Positions 9,385 through 17,921 of a stretch of 64,000 nucleotides of DNA are shown here, in pieces (positions within the stretch are counted from its first letter, which is position 1; each line of letters starts with the position of its first letter). Under the pieces are notes generated by a model that had not been told where the DNA came from, ran no database searches, and saw only the letters and a program-made list of their open reading frames with translations. This DNA is from Xenococcaceae cyanobacterium MO_188.B32 (lineage in GTDB: Bacteria > Cyanobacteriota > Cyanobacteriia > Cyanobacteriales > Xenococcaceae). The translations under genes were made by a program, and so were the position numbers. The stretch spans positions 22,369 to 86,368 of the forward strand of contig JASJDJ010000007.1 in assembly GCA_030065635.1 (NCBI GenBank), in the 5' to 3' direction.

Positions 9385-12300
9385 ATGGATCATTTATTGG
9401 AATGGAAAGCTAGTTGTGTAGACGAAGAATTAACCAGTCTGAATGTCATTCCCTTGAGTGGTTCTTGTCCTTCAGAATATTTGCTCTATTCTGATGGTAT
9501 CCCTAGACGTAATGATGGGAGAATAAACGAAGGATTTCTCCAAAGATATGCTCATACTACTGAAGGGGGATGGTGGTGTTCGGGTATCGATCTTTTGACG
9601 GGAGAAGAAGACTTATGGGGTTGCTTTAAACCAGATAATCCTCGCTTGAGCCAAAATAAAGGAAAAATAATTAAATACGAGCATCCACCTAAAGCACCAA
9701 CTGGCTTATTTGCGCTTAAAGTTCCCCTGCACTTATGGGAGCAGATTGCTAATCGCTACGGTGTAGATATTTTACCAGCAGACATAGATAAGAAACAACC
9801 CGATCGAGGTTTTTGGCAGTGGTTAATTAAACATCCTCTTATTCCTTTGTGTATTACAGAAGGAGCAAAAAAAGCAGGAACATTATTATCGGCGGGTTAT
9901 GCTGCGGTCGCGCTTCCTGGAATTAATAGTGGTTATCGCACTCCTAAAGATGAGTGGGGCAACCGTATTGGTAAATCCCATCTTATTCCTCAGCTACAAA
10001 AATTAGCTAGTGGGGGACGAGAAATATATATTGTTTTCGATCGAGACTCTAAACCCAGTACGGTTAAAGCTGTTAACGCAGCGATTAGAAAAATAGGCTA
10101 TCTTCTACAACAGGCTGGTTGTTCGGTTAAAGTAATTACTTGGGATTCTGCTTTAGGAAAGGGCGTAGATGATTTTATTGCTACGGCAGGTCAAGACAGT
10201 TTCGATCGCGCCTATGATACCGCTTCTTCTCTAGAAGTTTGGAAGGCTAAGGCGGGAACTCGTCTGACTCATACACCCCAAATTCAAGTTAATTCTCGTT
10301 ATTTACCAGATTTAGAAATTACTGCTGAGGCTAAGTTAATCGGGATTAAATCCCCTAAAGGCACGGGAAAAACCAGGTTACTAGAGAGTATAGTATTAAG
10401 AGCAAAACAAAGTCAACAGAAAATATTAGTTATCGGTCATCGGGTACAACTAGTACAAGCTCTTTGTCAGCGTTTTGGCATTAAATATATTACGGAAATT
10501 GGGAATAATGCTCGTAATAATAGCAAAATTATCCAAAATAATGCTAAAGATTCATTCCCGCGTCCCTGCGTCCCCCCATCTCCCCATCACTCAACCGCAA
10601 CCAACTCAAATAAAAATACTATCAATGGCTATGGTCTTTGTATAGATTCTCTTCATCCCAACTCTCAAGCCCAATTTAACCCCGCAGATTGGGAGGGTGC
10701 GATCGTTATTATCGATGAAGTAGAACAAGTTCTATGGCATGGGTTAAATTCGAGTACTTGTAAAGATAATCGAGTAGCTATTCTCAAGTCTTTAAAAACT
10801 TTGATGCAAAATGTTTTGAGGACTCAAGGACAAGTATATTTAGCTGATGCGGACTTGAGTGATATCGCGATCGACTATTTAATTTCTCTGTCTGGTATTA
10901 ATCTACAACCCTATATTATCCAAAATGACTGGAAACCAGAACGAGAATTATCTTGGCAGGTATATAACTATTCGGATAGTACCCCCAAAAGATTAGTTAA
11001 AGACTTAGAAAAACATATAACTGAAGGGGGAAAACCTTTTGTTTGTCTATCGGCACAAAAACTAACCAGTCAGTGGGGGACGAGAAATTTAGAGGCTTAT
11101 TTTCAACAAAAATTTCCTCAAGCTAAAATTCTGCGCATTGATTCAGAATCTCTTGCCGATCCCCATCATCCAGCCTATGGTTGCATTAACAAGCTAGATC
11201 GGACTCTAGCTGACTACGATCTGGTTTTAGCCAGTCCCTCGATCGAAACAGGAATTAGCATCGAACTAGAAGATCGTTTTACTTCGGTTTGGGTAATTGC
11301 CCAAGGAATTCAAGGTGAAAATAGCGTCAGGCAGACATTAGGTAGAGTTCGTGCCAATGTACCCAGACATATTTGGTGTGCGGGTTACGGTTTTAATAAA
11401 ATAGGTAATGGTTCGACTTCTATTCCTAGCTTACTTACCTCTGGACATCGTTTGACCCAACTAAATATCCGTCTACTGCAACAGTCAGACTTTGCCAGTA
11501 TTGACGATATCGATACTGGTTTTCAAGCCGAGTCTCTACTTTGTTGGGCAAAAATGGCAGTAAGGTTTAATGCAGGCATGATTAACTATCGCGAGTCGAT
11601 TTTATCCGCATTAAGAGAAGAAGGACATCAGGTAATTGATGCCCTAGCGTCAACTAAAGCTAAACCAGAAAAGCCATCAAATAGTAAAAAAGAACCCTCT
11701 TCCTTAATCGAAGCCATTACCGAAGTCAGAGAACAAAATTATCTAACTGAATGTGAAGCGATATCCAATGCTTCTCCTCTTAGTAATAAAGAATATCAAA
11801 TTCTCAAAAAACGTTTGGTTAAAACCAATACCCAACGGCATAGACTCAGAAAATACGAACTGCAACAACGTTATTATCTGCCAGTAACACCCCAAATTGT
11901 CGCCTTAGACGACGACGGTTGGTATCAAAAAATTAGATTGCACTATTTTCTTACTGTTGGTCGTGCTTATCTTGTCGATCGCGATGCTAAAGTGGCACGT
12001 AAACTAATAGAACGGGGAAATGGTAGTTTATTTTTACCCGATTTTAATGATTCTCAATTGGGGGCAATAGTCGGGACAATGGAAGTTATCGGTATTCCTA
12101 TTTTACTAGCCAATCCTAATAGGGAATTACGTAATAGCGATCTTGACTTACAAGAAATTGCTGCGCTCGCTCTCAATCATCGTAGCGAAATTAAAACCAC
12201 TATGGGTATCGGTATTGCTAAAAATTATAGTCCTGTCACTATAATCAGACGTTTTTTAGAAAAAATTGACTACGGACTCAAATATATTCGTTGTGAAAGC

Positions 12301-12501
12301 GAAAATAAAGGCAAAAAAAGAATTAGAGTCTATCAAATTGCCAAACCAGAAGATAATAGAGAAGAAGTTTTTAAACATTGGTTAAAAAGAGATGGCGATC
12401 GACCTGGTAGTTCTTTATTCTGGAAAGATGGTAACTTTAAGTTAAATAGATCTCCCAATCCTGAAGATACAAATTATTTACAATTAAGCTTAAATCTTTG
12501 A
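9385..12501 (+). CDS. CyRepA1-like plasmid replication protein with primase-like and helicase domains
   Basis: 1038 residues. The N-terminal third resembles DUF3854, a TOPRIM-related primase-like domain: I-T-E-G-A-K-K-A-G near 160 supplies the acidic residue and V-F-D-R-D-S-K near 217 the second. A superfamily-2-like ATPase follows: Walker A P-K-G-T-G-K-T near 324-330, Walker B I-V-I-I-D-E-V-E near 439, and a motif VI-like R-Q-T-L-G-R-V-R near 649. This arrangement matches the cyanobacterial CyRepA1 plasmid replication family. Here it sits among chromosomal genes, upstream of an SMC-like ATPase, so an integrated plasmid or mobile element is likely. A GC-rich repeat (10556-10590) is inserted in frame between the two motor motifs. 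Whether it still initiates replication is unknown. Confidence 0.8.
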   Translation: MDHLLEWKASCVDEELTSLNVIPLSGSCPSEYLLYSDGIPRRNDGRINEGFLQRYAHTTEGGWWCSGIDLLTGEEDLWGCFKPDNPRLSQNKGKIIKYEHPPKAPTGLFALKVPLHLWEQIANRYGVDILPADIDKKQPDRGFWQWLIKHPLIPLCITEGAKKAGTLLSAGYAAVALPGINSGYRTPKDEWGNRIGKSHLIPQLQKLASGGREIYIVFDRDSKPSTVKAVNAAIRKIGYLLQQAGCSVKVITWDSALGKGVDDFIATAGQDSFDRAYDTASSLEVWKAKAGTRLTHTPQIQVNSRYLPDLEITAEAKLIGIKSPKGTGKTRLLESIVLRAKQSQQKILVIGHRVQLVQALCQRFGIKYITEIGNNARNNSKIIQNNAKDSFPRPCVPPSPHHSTATNSNKNTINGYGLCIDSLHPNSQAQFNPADWEGAIVIIDEVEQVLWHGLNSSTCKDNRVAILKSLKTLMQNVLRTQGQVYLADADLSDIAIDYLISLSGINLQPYIIQNDWKPERELSWQVYNYSDSTPKRLVKDLEKHITEGGKPFVCLSAQKLTSQWGTRNLEAYFQQKFPQAKILRIDSESLADPHHPAYGCINKLDRTLADYDLVLASPSIETGISIELEDRFTSVWVIAQGIQGENSVRQTLGRVRANVPRHIWCAGYGFNKIGNGSTSIPSLLTSGHRLTQLNIRLLQQSDFASIDDIDTGFQAESLLCWAKMAVRFNAGMINYRESILSALREEGHQVIDALASTKAKPEKPSNSKKEPSSLIEAITEVREQNYLTECEAISNASPLSNKEYQILKKRLVKTNTQRHRLRKYELQQRYYLPVTPQIVALDDDGWYQKIRLHYFLTVGRAYLVDRDAKVARKLIERGNGSLFLPDFNDSQLGAIVGTMEVIGIPILLANPNRELRNSDLDLQEIAALALNHRSEIKTTMGIGIAKNYSPVTIIRRFLEKIDYGLKYIRCESENKGKKRIRVYQIAKPEDNREEVFKHWLKRDGDRPGSSLFWKDGNFKLNRSPNPEDTNYLQLSLNL
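10556..10590 (+). repeat. Low-complexity C-rich repeat within the replication gene
   Basis: Cytosine-rich tandem-like sequence (CGCGTCCCTGCGTCCCC...) of a kind more usual between cyanobacterial genes. It is in frame and encodes Pro-rich residues (P-R-P-C-V-P-P-S-P-H-H) between two conserved blocks of the Rep ATPase. Confidence 0.6.
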
Positions 12502-12741
12502 TTATTTTTCGATCTTTGTATGCCTTAAACCTCTTACCTCTTACCTCTAATCTAATGACTCCAGAATCTAACCACGTTCAACAACCTATTACCAGTGCCC
12601 CATTTTTAAATTTAGGTAAGTAGTACGCAAAATGAATTACTCATAGGGTAGGGGTGTAGAAGAAGAAAACTAATAGCTGATAGCTGATAGCTACTTATCT
12701 AAAGTGTACAATTAATTTCGTTTAGGTACTTAATAATTTCA

Positions 12742-14157
12742 ATGAGATTAATTTCTCTACAGTTATGTAATTTTCGTCAATTTTACGGACAAACTCCCGT
12801 AATTAAGCTGGCTAGTGGGGAAGAAAATACTACAGTTATTCATGGAAATAATGGGGCAGGTAAAACCACTTTACTCAATGCTTTTACTTGGGTTCTATAT
12901 ACTAAATTTACTGCTGCTTTAGCTTTTCCCGAATTATTAATTAACAAACGATCGATTAGAGAAGTAAAACCCGGTACTGCCGTAGAATGCTGGGTGGAAT
13001 TACAATTCGAGCATGAAAATAAACACTATCAATTAAAACGTAAATGTTACGGGACTAGAAATGACAATAATGAAGTAGAATATAGTCCTCATAAGTTATT
13101 TATGTTAGTTACGGCCGATGATGGTCGTTGGTATCCTCCTCTAGAATCTCCAGAAGATATTCTCGAACGCATTTTACCTGAAAGTTTGCATCAGTATTTC
13201 TTTTTTGATGGAGAAAGAATAGATAGTTTTTTTCGTGCCGGGCAGAATAAAAATCTTGCCGAAGATACCAAAGAATTGCTAGGAGTTAAAATTTTAGACA
13301 GATCGATCGAGCATTTAAAAAAAGCGAAAAAAACTCTACAAGAAGAATTACAAGCTATTGGCGATCCAGAAATTCAAAAAATTCTCAAAGAACAAATACA
13401 ATTAGAACGAGAAAGCGATCGACTTACACTGCGTCAACAAGAAATAACCAAAAAACTTCGCGAACTAGAACAACAAAAACAAACTTTAACTAATAAATTG
13501 CTCGATTTAAGTGGTGCAAATGAACTGCAAAAACTCAAGGAAAAATTAATTCAGCAAGAGAAAGCAATTAAACACAATCTAGTCAATCAAAAAAATGTCA
13601 TAAAACAATTAATTTCTCGTCAGAGTTATACTATTTTTTTACCCACAATAACAAGTGAATTTTTAAAATTACTCGAAAAATTAAGATACAATAAGCAGCT
13701 AACTACTGGAATCAAACAAGAATTTATCCAACAATTACTTTACACCCAGCAATGTATTTGTGGTCGTGAACTTTGTCAGGGTTCAGAAGCTCATAGCAAT
13801 ATTCGGGCTTGGCTCAAACAAGCAGAAAGAGCAGAGATAGAAGAAGCAGCTATTCGCTTAGAAATTCAAGTTAAAAAATCAGAACAGAAATTAATTGATT
13901 TTTGGCAAAGAGTAGACCGAGAACAAACTAATATAGATCGGCAATATAGAGAGAAAATAAAGCTAGAAAGTGAATTAGGGCAAATTGATAAAAAGCTGAG
14001 AAATTATCCAGATGATAAAATACAAACAATACAAATATCAATCGAACGAATAGAATCGGAAATTAAAAACTTAATTAGAGAACAAGGAGCTAATCAACAG
14101 CAACTAGAGATACAAAACAAACAAATTATTCGCCTACGTCAAATCAACAGCAACTAG
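12742..14157 (+). pseudogene. DndD/SMC-like ATPase, N-terminal part, frameshifted
   Basis: 471 codons ending at a premature stop. The N-terminus is an SMC/Rad50-type ATPase half: L-C-N-F-R-Q-F-Y-G, then Walker A G-N-N-G-A-G-K-T-T near 35-43, then Y-F-F-F-D-G-E-R-I as in DndD. Long coiled coil surrounds a hook-like cysteine cluster (C-I-C-G-R-E-L-C) near residue 337. The frame is lost inside a perfect 50-bp tandem duplication (14092-14141 repeated at 14142-14191). Removing one copy joins it to the segment ending at 14849 as a 685-residue protein of normal DndD size. DndD acts in DNA phosphorothioation, but no dndB, dndC or dndE lies nearby, so a different role beside the Rep gene is possible. 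Confidence 0.82.
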
Positions 14158-14191
14158 AGATACAAAACAAACAAATTATTCGCCTACGTCA
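14092..14191 (+). repeat. Perfect 50-bp tandem duplication causing a frameshift
   Basis: Bases 14092-14141 are repeated exactly as 14142-14191. Fifty is not a multiple of three, so the second copy shifts the frame and introduces the stop at 14155-14157. Deleting one copy restores a continuous 685-codon frame from 12742 to 14849. The identity of the copies suggests a recent event or an assembly artefact. Confidence 0.95.
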
Positions 14192-14849
14192 ACTACTAAA
14201 CATAGGTCGAATTAAAAAAGGTAAGCAAGCCCTAGCTAAAAATAGAATTCAAGCAGCCCAAGAAGCGATTGAACGATTAATCGAAGTAAGATTGCGCTTA
14301 GAAGATCGATTTCGCCTTTCTTTAGAACAAAAAGTACAAGATATTTTTAAATCTATTTCCTTTACACCTTATATACCAAAATTGAATAATAATTACGAAC
14401 TAACTTTAGTAGAAAATACTTCAGGAATATCTACAATCGTGGCTGCGTCTACAGGAGAAAACCAAATTATTAGTCTATCTTTTATCGGTGGAATTATCGA
14501 TCGAGTAAGAGAATGGAGTAAACGTAATACACTGATTGGAATTGATAGCAGTACATTTCCTATCGTGATGGACTCTCCTTTTGGTAGTTTAGATGCAATC
14601 TATCGGCGACAGATAGCTAAATTAGTACCCCAACTAGCCAATCAATTAGTGTTACTTGTCACCAAAACTCAATGGCGAGGAGAAGTAGAACGAGAAATAC
14701 AAACGTATATTGGTAAACAATATGTGTTAACTTATTACTCTCCCAAACACGATTGTGAAAAAGATTGGTTAGAATTAGATGGAATTAACTATCCATTAGT
14801 GCAAAATAGTGTCAATGAATTTGAATACACTGAGATTATTGAAATTTAG
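14142..14849 (+). pseudogene. DndD/SMC-like ATPase, C-terminal part
   Basis: This frame is open from the second 50-bp copy to 14849. It continues coiled coil (L-L-N-I-G-R-I-K-K-G-K-Q) and then the C-terminal ATPase half. S-T-G-E-N-Q-I-I-S-L-S-F-I resembles the ABC signature, F-P-I-V-M-D-S-P-F-G-S-L-D is Walker B plus D-loop, and Q-L-V-L-L-V-T-K-T-Q-W is the distal segment. An internal ATG at 14292 could give 185 residues containing only the signature and Walker B side, which would lack its own P-loop. It is therefore best seen as the second half of the gene beginning at 12742. Reinitiation giving two complementing halves is formally possible but unproven. Confidence 0.82.
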
Positions 14850-14937
14850 TGGTTATCAATTGAATTGGGACAAAAGAATACTTAAATTTTGTATAGATTA
14901 TTGATTCTATAATTATTGGGGAGTTGTAAAAGCAGAG

Positions 14938-15546
14938 ATGTTGATTCTAGATTCAGAGCAAGTTCAATATTGTCAAGTTGTTGCCACTATAGAAGGACAA
15001 TCAAAAATAGAATCAGGATTGATATATCAAAATAATGTATTTGTCAAAGTAAAAACTTACTCTAGAGAAGATTTACAGACAGCAATTAGAGAGTGCCGTG
15101 AAGATTATTTAGACAATGACAAGATAGAAGTTCCCACCTTAATTATTAAAGCAGAAAAGGAAGTTACTTTGTGGATCGAAGACAATAGATTTAAACCAAA
15201 ACAAGGTCAATTTCCTAACTCTACTACCAAGCCAAAGAAAAAATCCAACAAAGTTAATCTATACGATTTAATAGCTAAAATGCGGGGAAAAGACGGCTTA
15301 GATATCAAAACTCGTCGTTATCAGTTAAAGCTATATAAACGCTGTTTTGTCGGTAGCGAAGCCGTAGATTGGCTTACGAAACATCTAAATATTTCTCGCC
15401 CAAAAGCAGTAGCAGTCGGACAAAAATTAGTCGATCAAAAAGTAATTCATCACGTTAATGATGAACATTCATTTAAAGACGAGCCTTTATTTTATCGCTT
15501 CTATGAAGATGAAGGAAAAAGTCTTTGGACAGATAAACTTATATAA
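14938..15546 (+). CDS. DEP-domain protein
   Basis: 202 residues. The C-terminal half (about 105-195) is a DEP domain: basic R-R-Y-Q-L-K-L-Y-K-R-C-F-V-G-S-E-A-V-D-W-L, then K-L-V-D-Q-K-V-I-H-H-V and a closing F-Y-R-F-Y. The N-terminal ~95 residues form an uncharacterised alpha/beta region (M-L-I-L-D-S-E-Q-V-Q-Y-C-Q-V), joined by a lysine-rich linker. DEP domains in eukaryotes bind membranes or receptors. In bacteria they are uncommon and mostly of unknown role. It follows the SMC-like ATPase on the same strand after 88 bases and may be part of the same accessory block. No enzymatic motif is seen. Confidence 0.75.
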   Translation: MLILDSEQVQYCQVVATIEGQSKIESGLIYQNNVFVKVKTYSREDLQTAIRECREDYLDNDKIEVPTLIIKAEKEVTLWIEDNRFKPKQGQFPNSTTKPKKKSNKVNLYDLIAKMRGKDGLDIKTRRYQLKLYKRCFVGSEAVDWLTKHLNISRPKAVAVGQKLVDQKVIHHVNDEHSFKDEPLFYRFYEDEGKSLWTDKLI

Positions 15547-15712
15547 ATCTTCTCGAATTTGAAGAATGCAGAAATTTTCTACTTTTTATTGCTTAACTAT
15601 TTTTACTTAATAACTATCGATCCCAAATTCGTTTTTACTCTGCTACCTAAAAATTAGGTAAGCCAGGAGGGTTGAAAAAAAAATTGAGAAAAAGATACCT
15701 TTATAATCGAAT

Positions 15713-15883
15713 TCAGTATAATAACTGCTGAATTGATCGGTTTTGTGCTGTTTTAGGTTGGCTCGCTCGTTGTCTTTGACCAAGAGTATAAACTAATAAA
15801 GATAAACCCATTAACTCTATTAAGCCAGCTATGATTCCTAAGTGATTAATTGTTTTGACTTCAATCTTGTCTACTTGCTTCAT
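15713..15883 (-). pseudogene. Internally deleted DUF4277 (IS1634-like) transposase remnant
   Basis: A 56-codon frame. The first ~23 residues (I-E-V-K-T-I-N-H-L-G-I-I-A-G-L-I) match the DUF4277 N-terminus of IS1634-type transposases. The next stretch (G-L-S-L-L-V-Y-T-L-G-Q-R-Q) matches a segment normally hundreds of residues downstream. The two are joined directly, so the catalytic core is deleted. What remains is a dead relic, or an internally deleted element that could move only with help in trans. It lies in the 1.57-kb gene-poor stretch 15547-17114. Confidence 0.65.
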
Positions 15884-16138
15884 TAAATAACGTTTTTAAA
15901 TTATTTTGATTCAAATCATTTTCTCTTAATCTTGTCTCCTGGGAAACTATTTATCTGACCTGACTCAAAATAACTGACTAAAGTCCTACCGACTCGAGTA
16001 GACGTGAGTCAGTCTCAATACTTGAAAATCTCGCTTTTAGCGCTCCTTTCTAAGAAAATTTATCCTGTTGGCGATAGGAGCGTAAGCGAGGCAGCGAAGC
16101 TGATCGCGCCTTCTGGGGCACCAATAAATCTGTACAAA

Positions 16139-16208
16139 TATAGACAGCCTTGTATTTAAGTTATCGGTAGTCCGCGTTAAGTTATCGGTTTGCTTTTGGC
16201 TGTCTATA
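16139..16208. mobile_element. 70-bp inverted-repeat element
   Basis: TATAGACAGCC (16139-16149) and GGCTGTCTATA (16198-16208) are perfect 11-bp inverted ends around a 48-base core. The core holds two copies of TTAAGTTATCGGT (16156-16168 and 16177-16189). One end supplies the stop codon of the gene fragment at 16204-16290. It looks like a very small non-autonomous insertion or recombination site. Confidence 0.5.
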
Positions 16209-16290
16209 GATGTTTTCCCGTTTGTTGAAAAATTAAACTCTCGACTGTTTGTTGCGCTTTTTCCCAGGTAAATTCTGGAGCTAGATTCAT
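16204..16290 (-). pseudogene. N-terminal fragment of a cyanobacterial HTH (vMAP-type) protein
   Basis: 28 codons from an ATG at 16288-16290, reading M-N-L-A-P-E-F-T-W-E-K-A-Q-Q-T-V-E and ending F-Q-Q-T-G-K-H-L before TAG. The ending T-G-K-H-L is where the N-terminal HTH domain of vMAP/AAA-type cyanobacterial proteins normally continues L-S-D-L-Q. Truncation falls exactly at the inverted-repeat element, whose TATAG provides the stop. No continuation is seen beyond the element. Confidence 0.5.
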
Positions 16291-16524
16291 TTTATAGTAG
16301 TCCTTACAAACTGATGCAGGTCAGACTGTGGTCGCTCGATCGTCTATCTATAATGTAAAGTAACGCGAGTTCGATGAAAACCTAAATCTTGCAGATGTAA
16401 GGGGGTTCTCATGAAACTTTACACGATTAGACAACTTCGGGCGATCGAGCTACTTATCAATAAATAGACTCCTTGTGACTGTCGTGGTTCACTTCTTCAT
16501 CAAGTGGAATCAAATATATCTATT

Positions 16525-16626
16525 AGGACTTACACACCCAGTTTTCGGTTAAGACTGAGAAAAGAGTTAAAAGATTTGTTTTTCCCTTTGCTAAAACCTT
16601 AATTCTTTTTTCACTGCGTAAGTCCT
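16525..16626. mobile_element. 102-bp MITE-like element
   Basis: AGGACTTAC (16525-16533) and GTAAGTCCT (16618-16626) are perfect terminal inverted repeats. Extended by CRCA they match over 13 bases with one mismatch. AGGACTTACGCA-type ends are common on small non-autonomous elements in cyanobacteria. There is no coding capacity. The rest of 16291-17114 is AT-rich and shows nothing else I can name. Confidence 0.55.
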
Positions 16627-17114
16627 GTATATGTATATACCTATACTATTAATATTATTTACTACAAATATATATCAAAAATTTTACTCCACTTAAACAA
16701 ATATCTTAAACAAATATTATGCAGAGCTATAGTTTCTGAGATGGAAACATTTCTCAATCGATCTGATATTATATAACAGAATTTTTAGTTAAATTATCCG
16801 TATTTCTACTCAATGCGCTCCCCCTTAAAGCTAAAACATTAGTAGATTTGCGGTTGTATATCATTAGGCACAATTACATAATCATTTTTAGTTAGTATTA
16901 TTAATTAGCTCTAACTAATTCTTTTTTTTTTGTTTTTAATAAATTAAACTCGATCCCTGACTAGTTTACATATTTTCACAAAATTAGTCTACTTTTAAAA
17001 AAAATTATTCCTAAGATAGATACTATTAATACTTATCCTGTTCCAACATAATAGTATCTATCAAACCAATTTGATTTATTTAATACATCCTTTACTCTTT
17101 AGTTAAAACAAATA

Positions 17115-17387
17115 ATGTTTATTTCCTCTTTTAAAAAAGAAAAAAAGTTGGTTCTTTGTTATTACGAAAATAAAACAAGCAAAATACAAATAGGTCGAAT
17201 TTCTAATATTCCCGCCTGGTTTTTTGAGCGAGTAATTTTCCCAGGACAAAGATTGATTTTTGAAGCTCCACTAGAAGCGGAATTAGAAATTCATACAGGG
17301 GAAATAATTAGTGTGATTTTATCGGAAAAAATTAGTTGCGATCGCTTACAAATTAATCCGATTTCTCATTCTAGTTTCTGGCAATAA
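17115..17387 (+). CDS. DUF1830 protein
   Basis: 90 residues, a small cyanobacterial family of unknown function. The diagnostic core is C-Y-Y-E-N-K-T-S-K-I-Q-I, then I-S-N-I-P-A-W-F-F-E-R-V-I-F-P-G-Q-R-L-I-F-E-A and L-E-I-H-T-G, covering nearly the whole protein. It is soluble with no signal peptide. A zinc-ribbon microprotein follows after 60 bases on the same strand. These families are frequent in cyanobacteria, and no biochemical role is known to me. Confidence 0.85.
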   Translation: MFISSFKKEKKLVLCYYENKTSKIQIGRISNIPAWFFERVIFPGQRLIFEAPLEAELEIHTGEIISVILSEKISCDRLQINPISHSSFWQ

Positions 17388-17447
17388 ACAGTTTTGATTC
17401 ATAAATATAACAGCAAATTAATCGACATTTAAAAAAAGGTACAAACT

Positions 17448-17612
17448 ATGAGTACTTGTCCTTGTTGTTCTGATAAGTTATTAGCTCACATTTGTCGGGG
17501 AAAAAGAATTTGGTTTTGTTCTCATTGTCGTCAAGAAATGCCCAACTTTGATTTTTACCGAATGATAAAGAGCGAGCGACCTGTAAGAAACTGTATTGAA
17601 ATAGCTAAATAA
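17448..17612 (+). CDS. Zinc-ribbon microprotein
   Basis: A 54-residue gene from the ATG at 17448-17450. It has two zinc-type knuckles, C-P-C-C at residues 4-7 and C-S-H-C at 24-27, separated by I-C-R-G-K-R-I-W-F, then R-Q-E-M-P-N. This pattern (C-P-C-C ... W-F-C-x-H-C-x-Q-E-M-P) recurs in small conserved cyanobacterial proteins, often near response regulators. It probably binds one zinc ion. It is read in the same direction as the DUF1830 gene and could share its transcript. Confidence 0.75.
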   Translation: MSTCPCCSDKLLAHICRGKRIWFCSHCRQEMPNFDFYRMIKSERPVRNCIEIAK

Positions 17613-17618
17613 TTCAAT

Positions 17619-17840
17619 TCAACTAACTCGCAGCAATGGAGAACTAGAAGAGTCGGTTTCTAATGGTGGACGAAGACACAAATAAACTAAAGTACCAAAT
17701 AAGGGAATAAAAGTTAGTGACCAAAAAAGCCAGGAATTAGTAACATTTCTTCTAGATAGATCGTCTTTAATTAGAACTGGCAATAACAAACATCTAATAA
17801 AAGTAATCCAAATAACAATAAAACTGATTTTGCCGAACAT
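17619..17840 (-). CDS. Small membrane protein, PLD-nuclease-N-terminal-like
   Basis: 73 residues with two hydrophobic segments: residues about 5-22 and W-L-F-W-S-L-T-F-I-P-L-F-G-T-L-V-Y near 38-54, followed by L-R-P-P. The second segment resembles the short membrane domain found at the N-terminus of phospholipase-D-like proteins, which also occurs alone. It is convergent with the zinc-ribbon gene and lies upstream of a heptamer-repeat tract. No catalytic motif is present. Confidence 0.6.
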   Translation of the reverse strand: MFGKISFIVIWITFIRCLLLPVLIKDDLSRRNVTNSWLFWSLTFIPLFGTLVYLCLRPPLETDSSSSPLLRVS

Positions 17841-17870
17841 TTGTAACCCTTATAGTCAAACGTAAAGTAA

Positions 17871-17918
17871 CTAAAAGCTAAGAGCTAAGAGCTAAAAGCT
17901 AAGAGCTAAGAGCTTTTA
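17871..17918. repeat. Heptamer-type short tandem repeat
   Basis: Imperfect tandem AGAGCTA/AAAGCTA units in the spacer between two minus-strand genes. It resembles the STRR heptamer repeats of cyanobacteria. Similar tracts occur at 12669-12692, 21131-21156, 22651-22675, 40421-40447, 40747-40774 and 48072-48103. Confidence 0.7.
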
Positions 17919-17921
17919 ATC

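Noticed and set aside
12555..12623. 22-codon frame starting M-T-P-E-S-N-H
   Set aside because: Too short with no recognisable family or ribosome site; left as intergenic.
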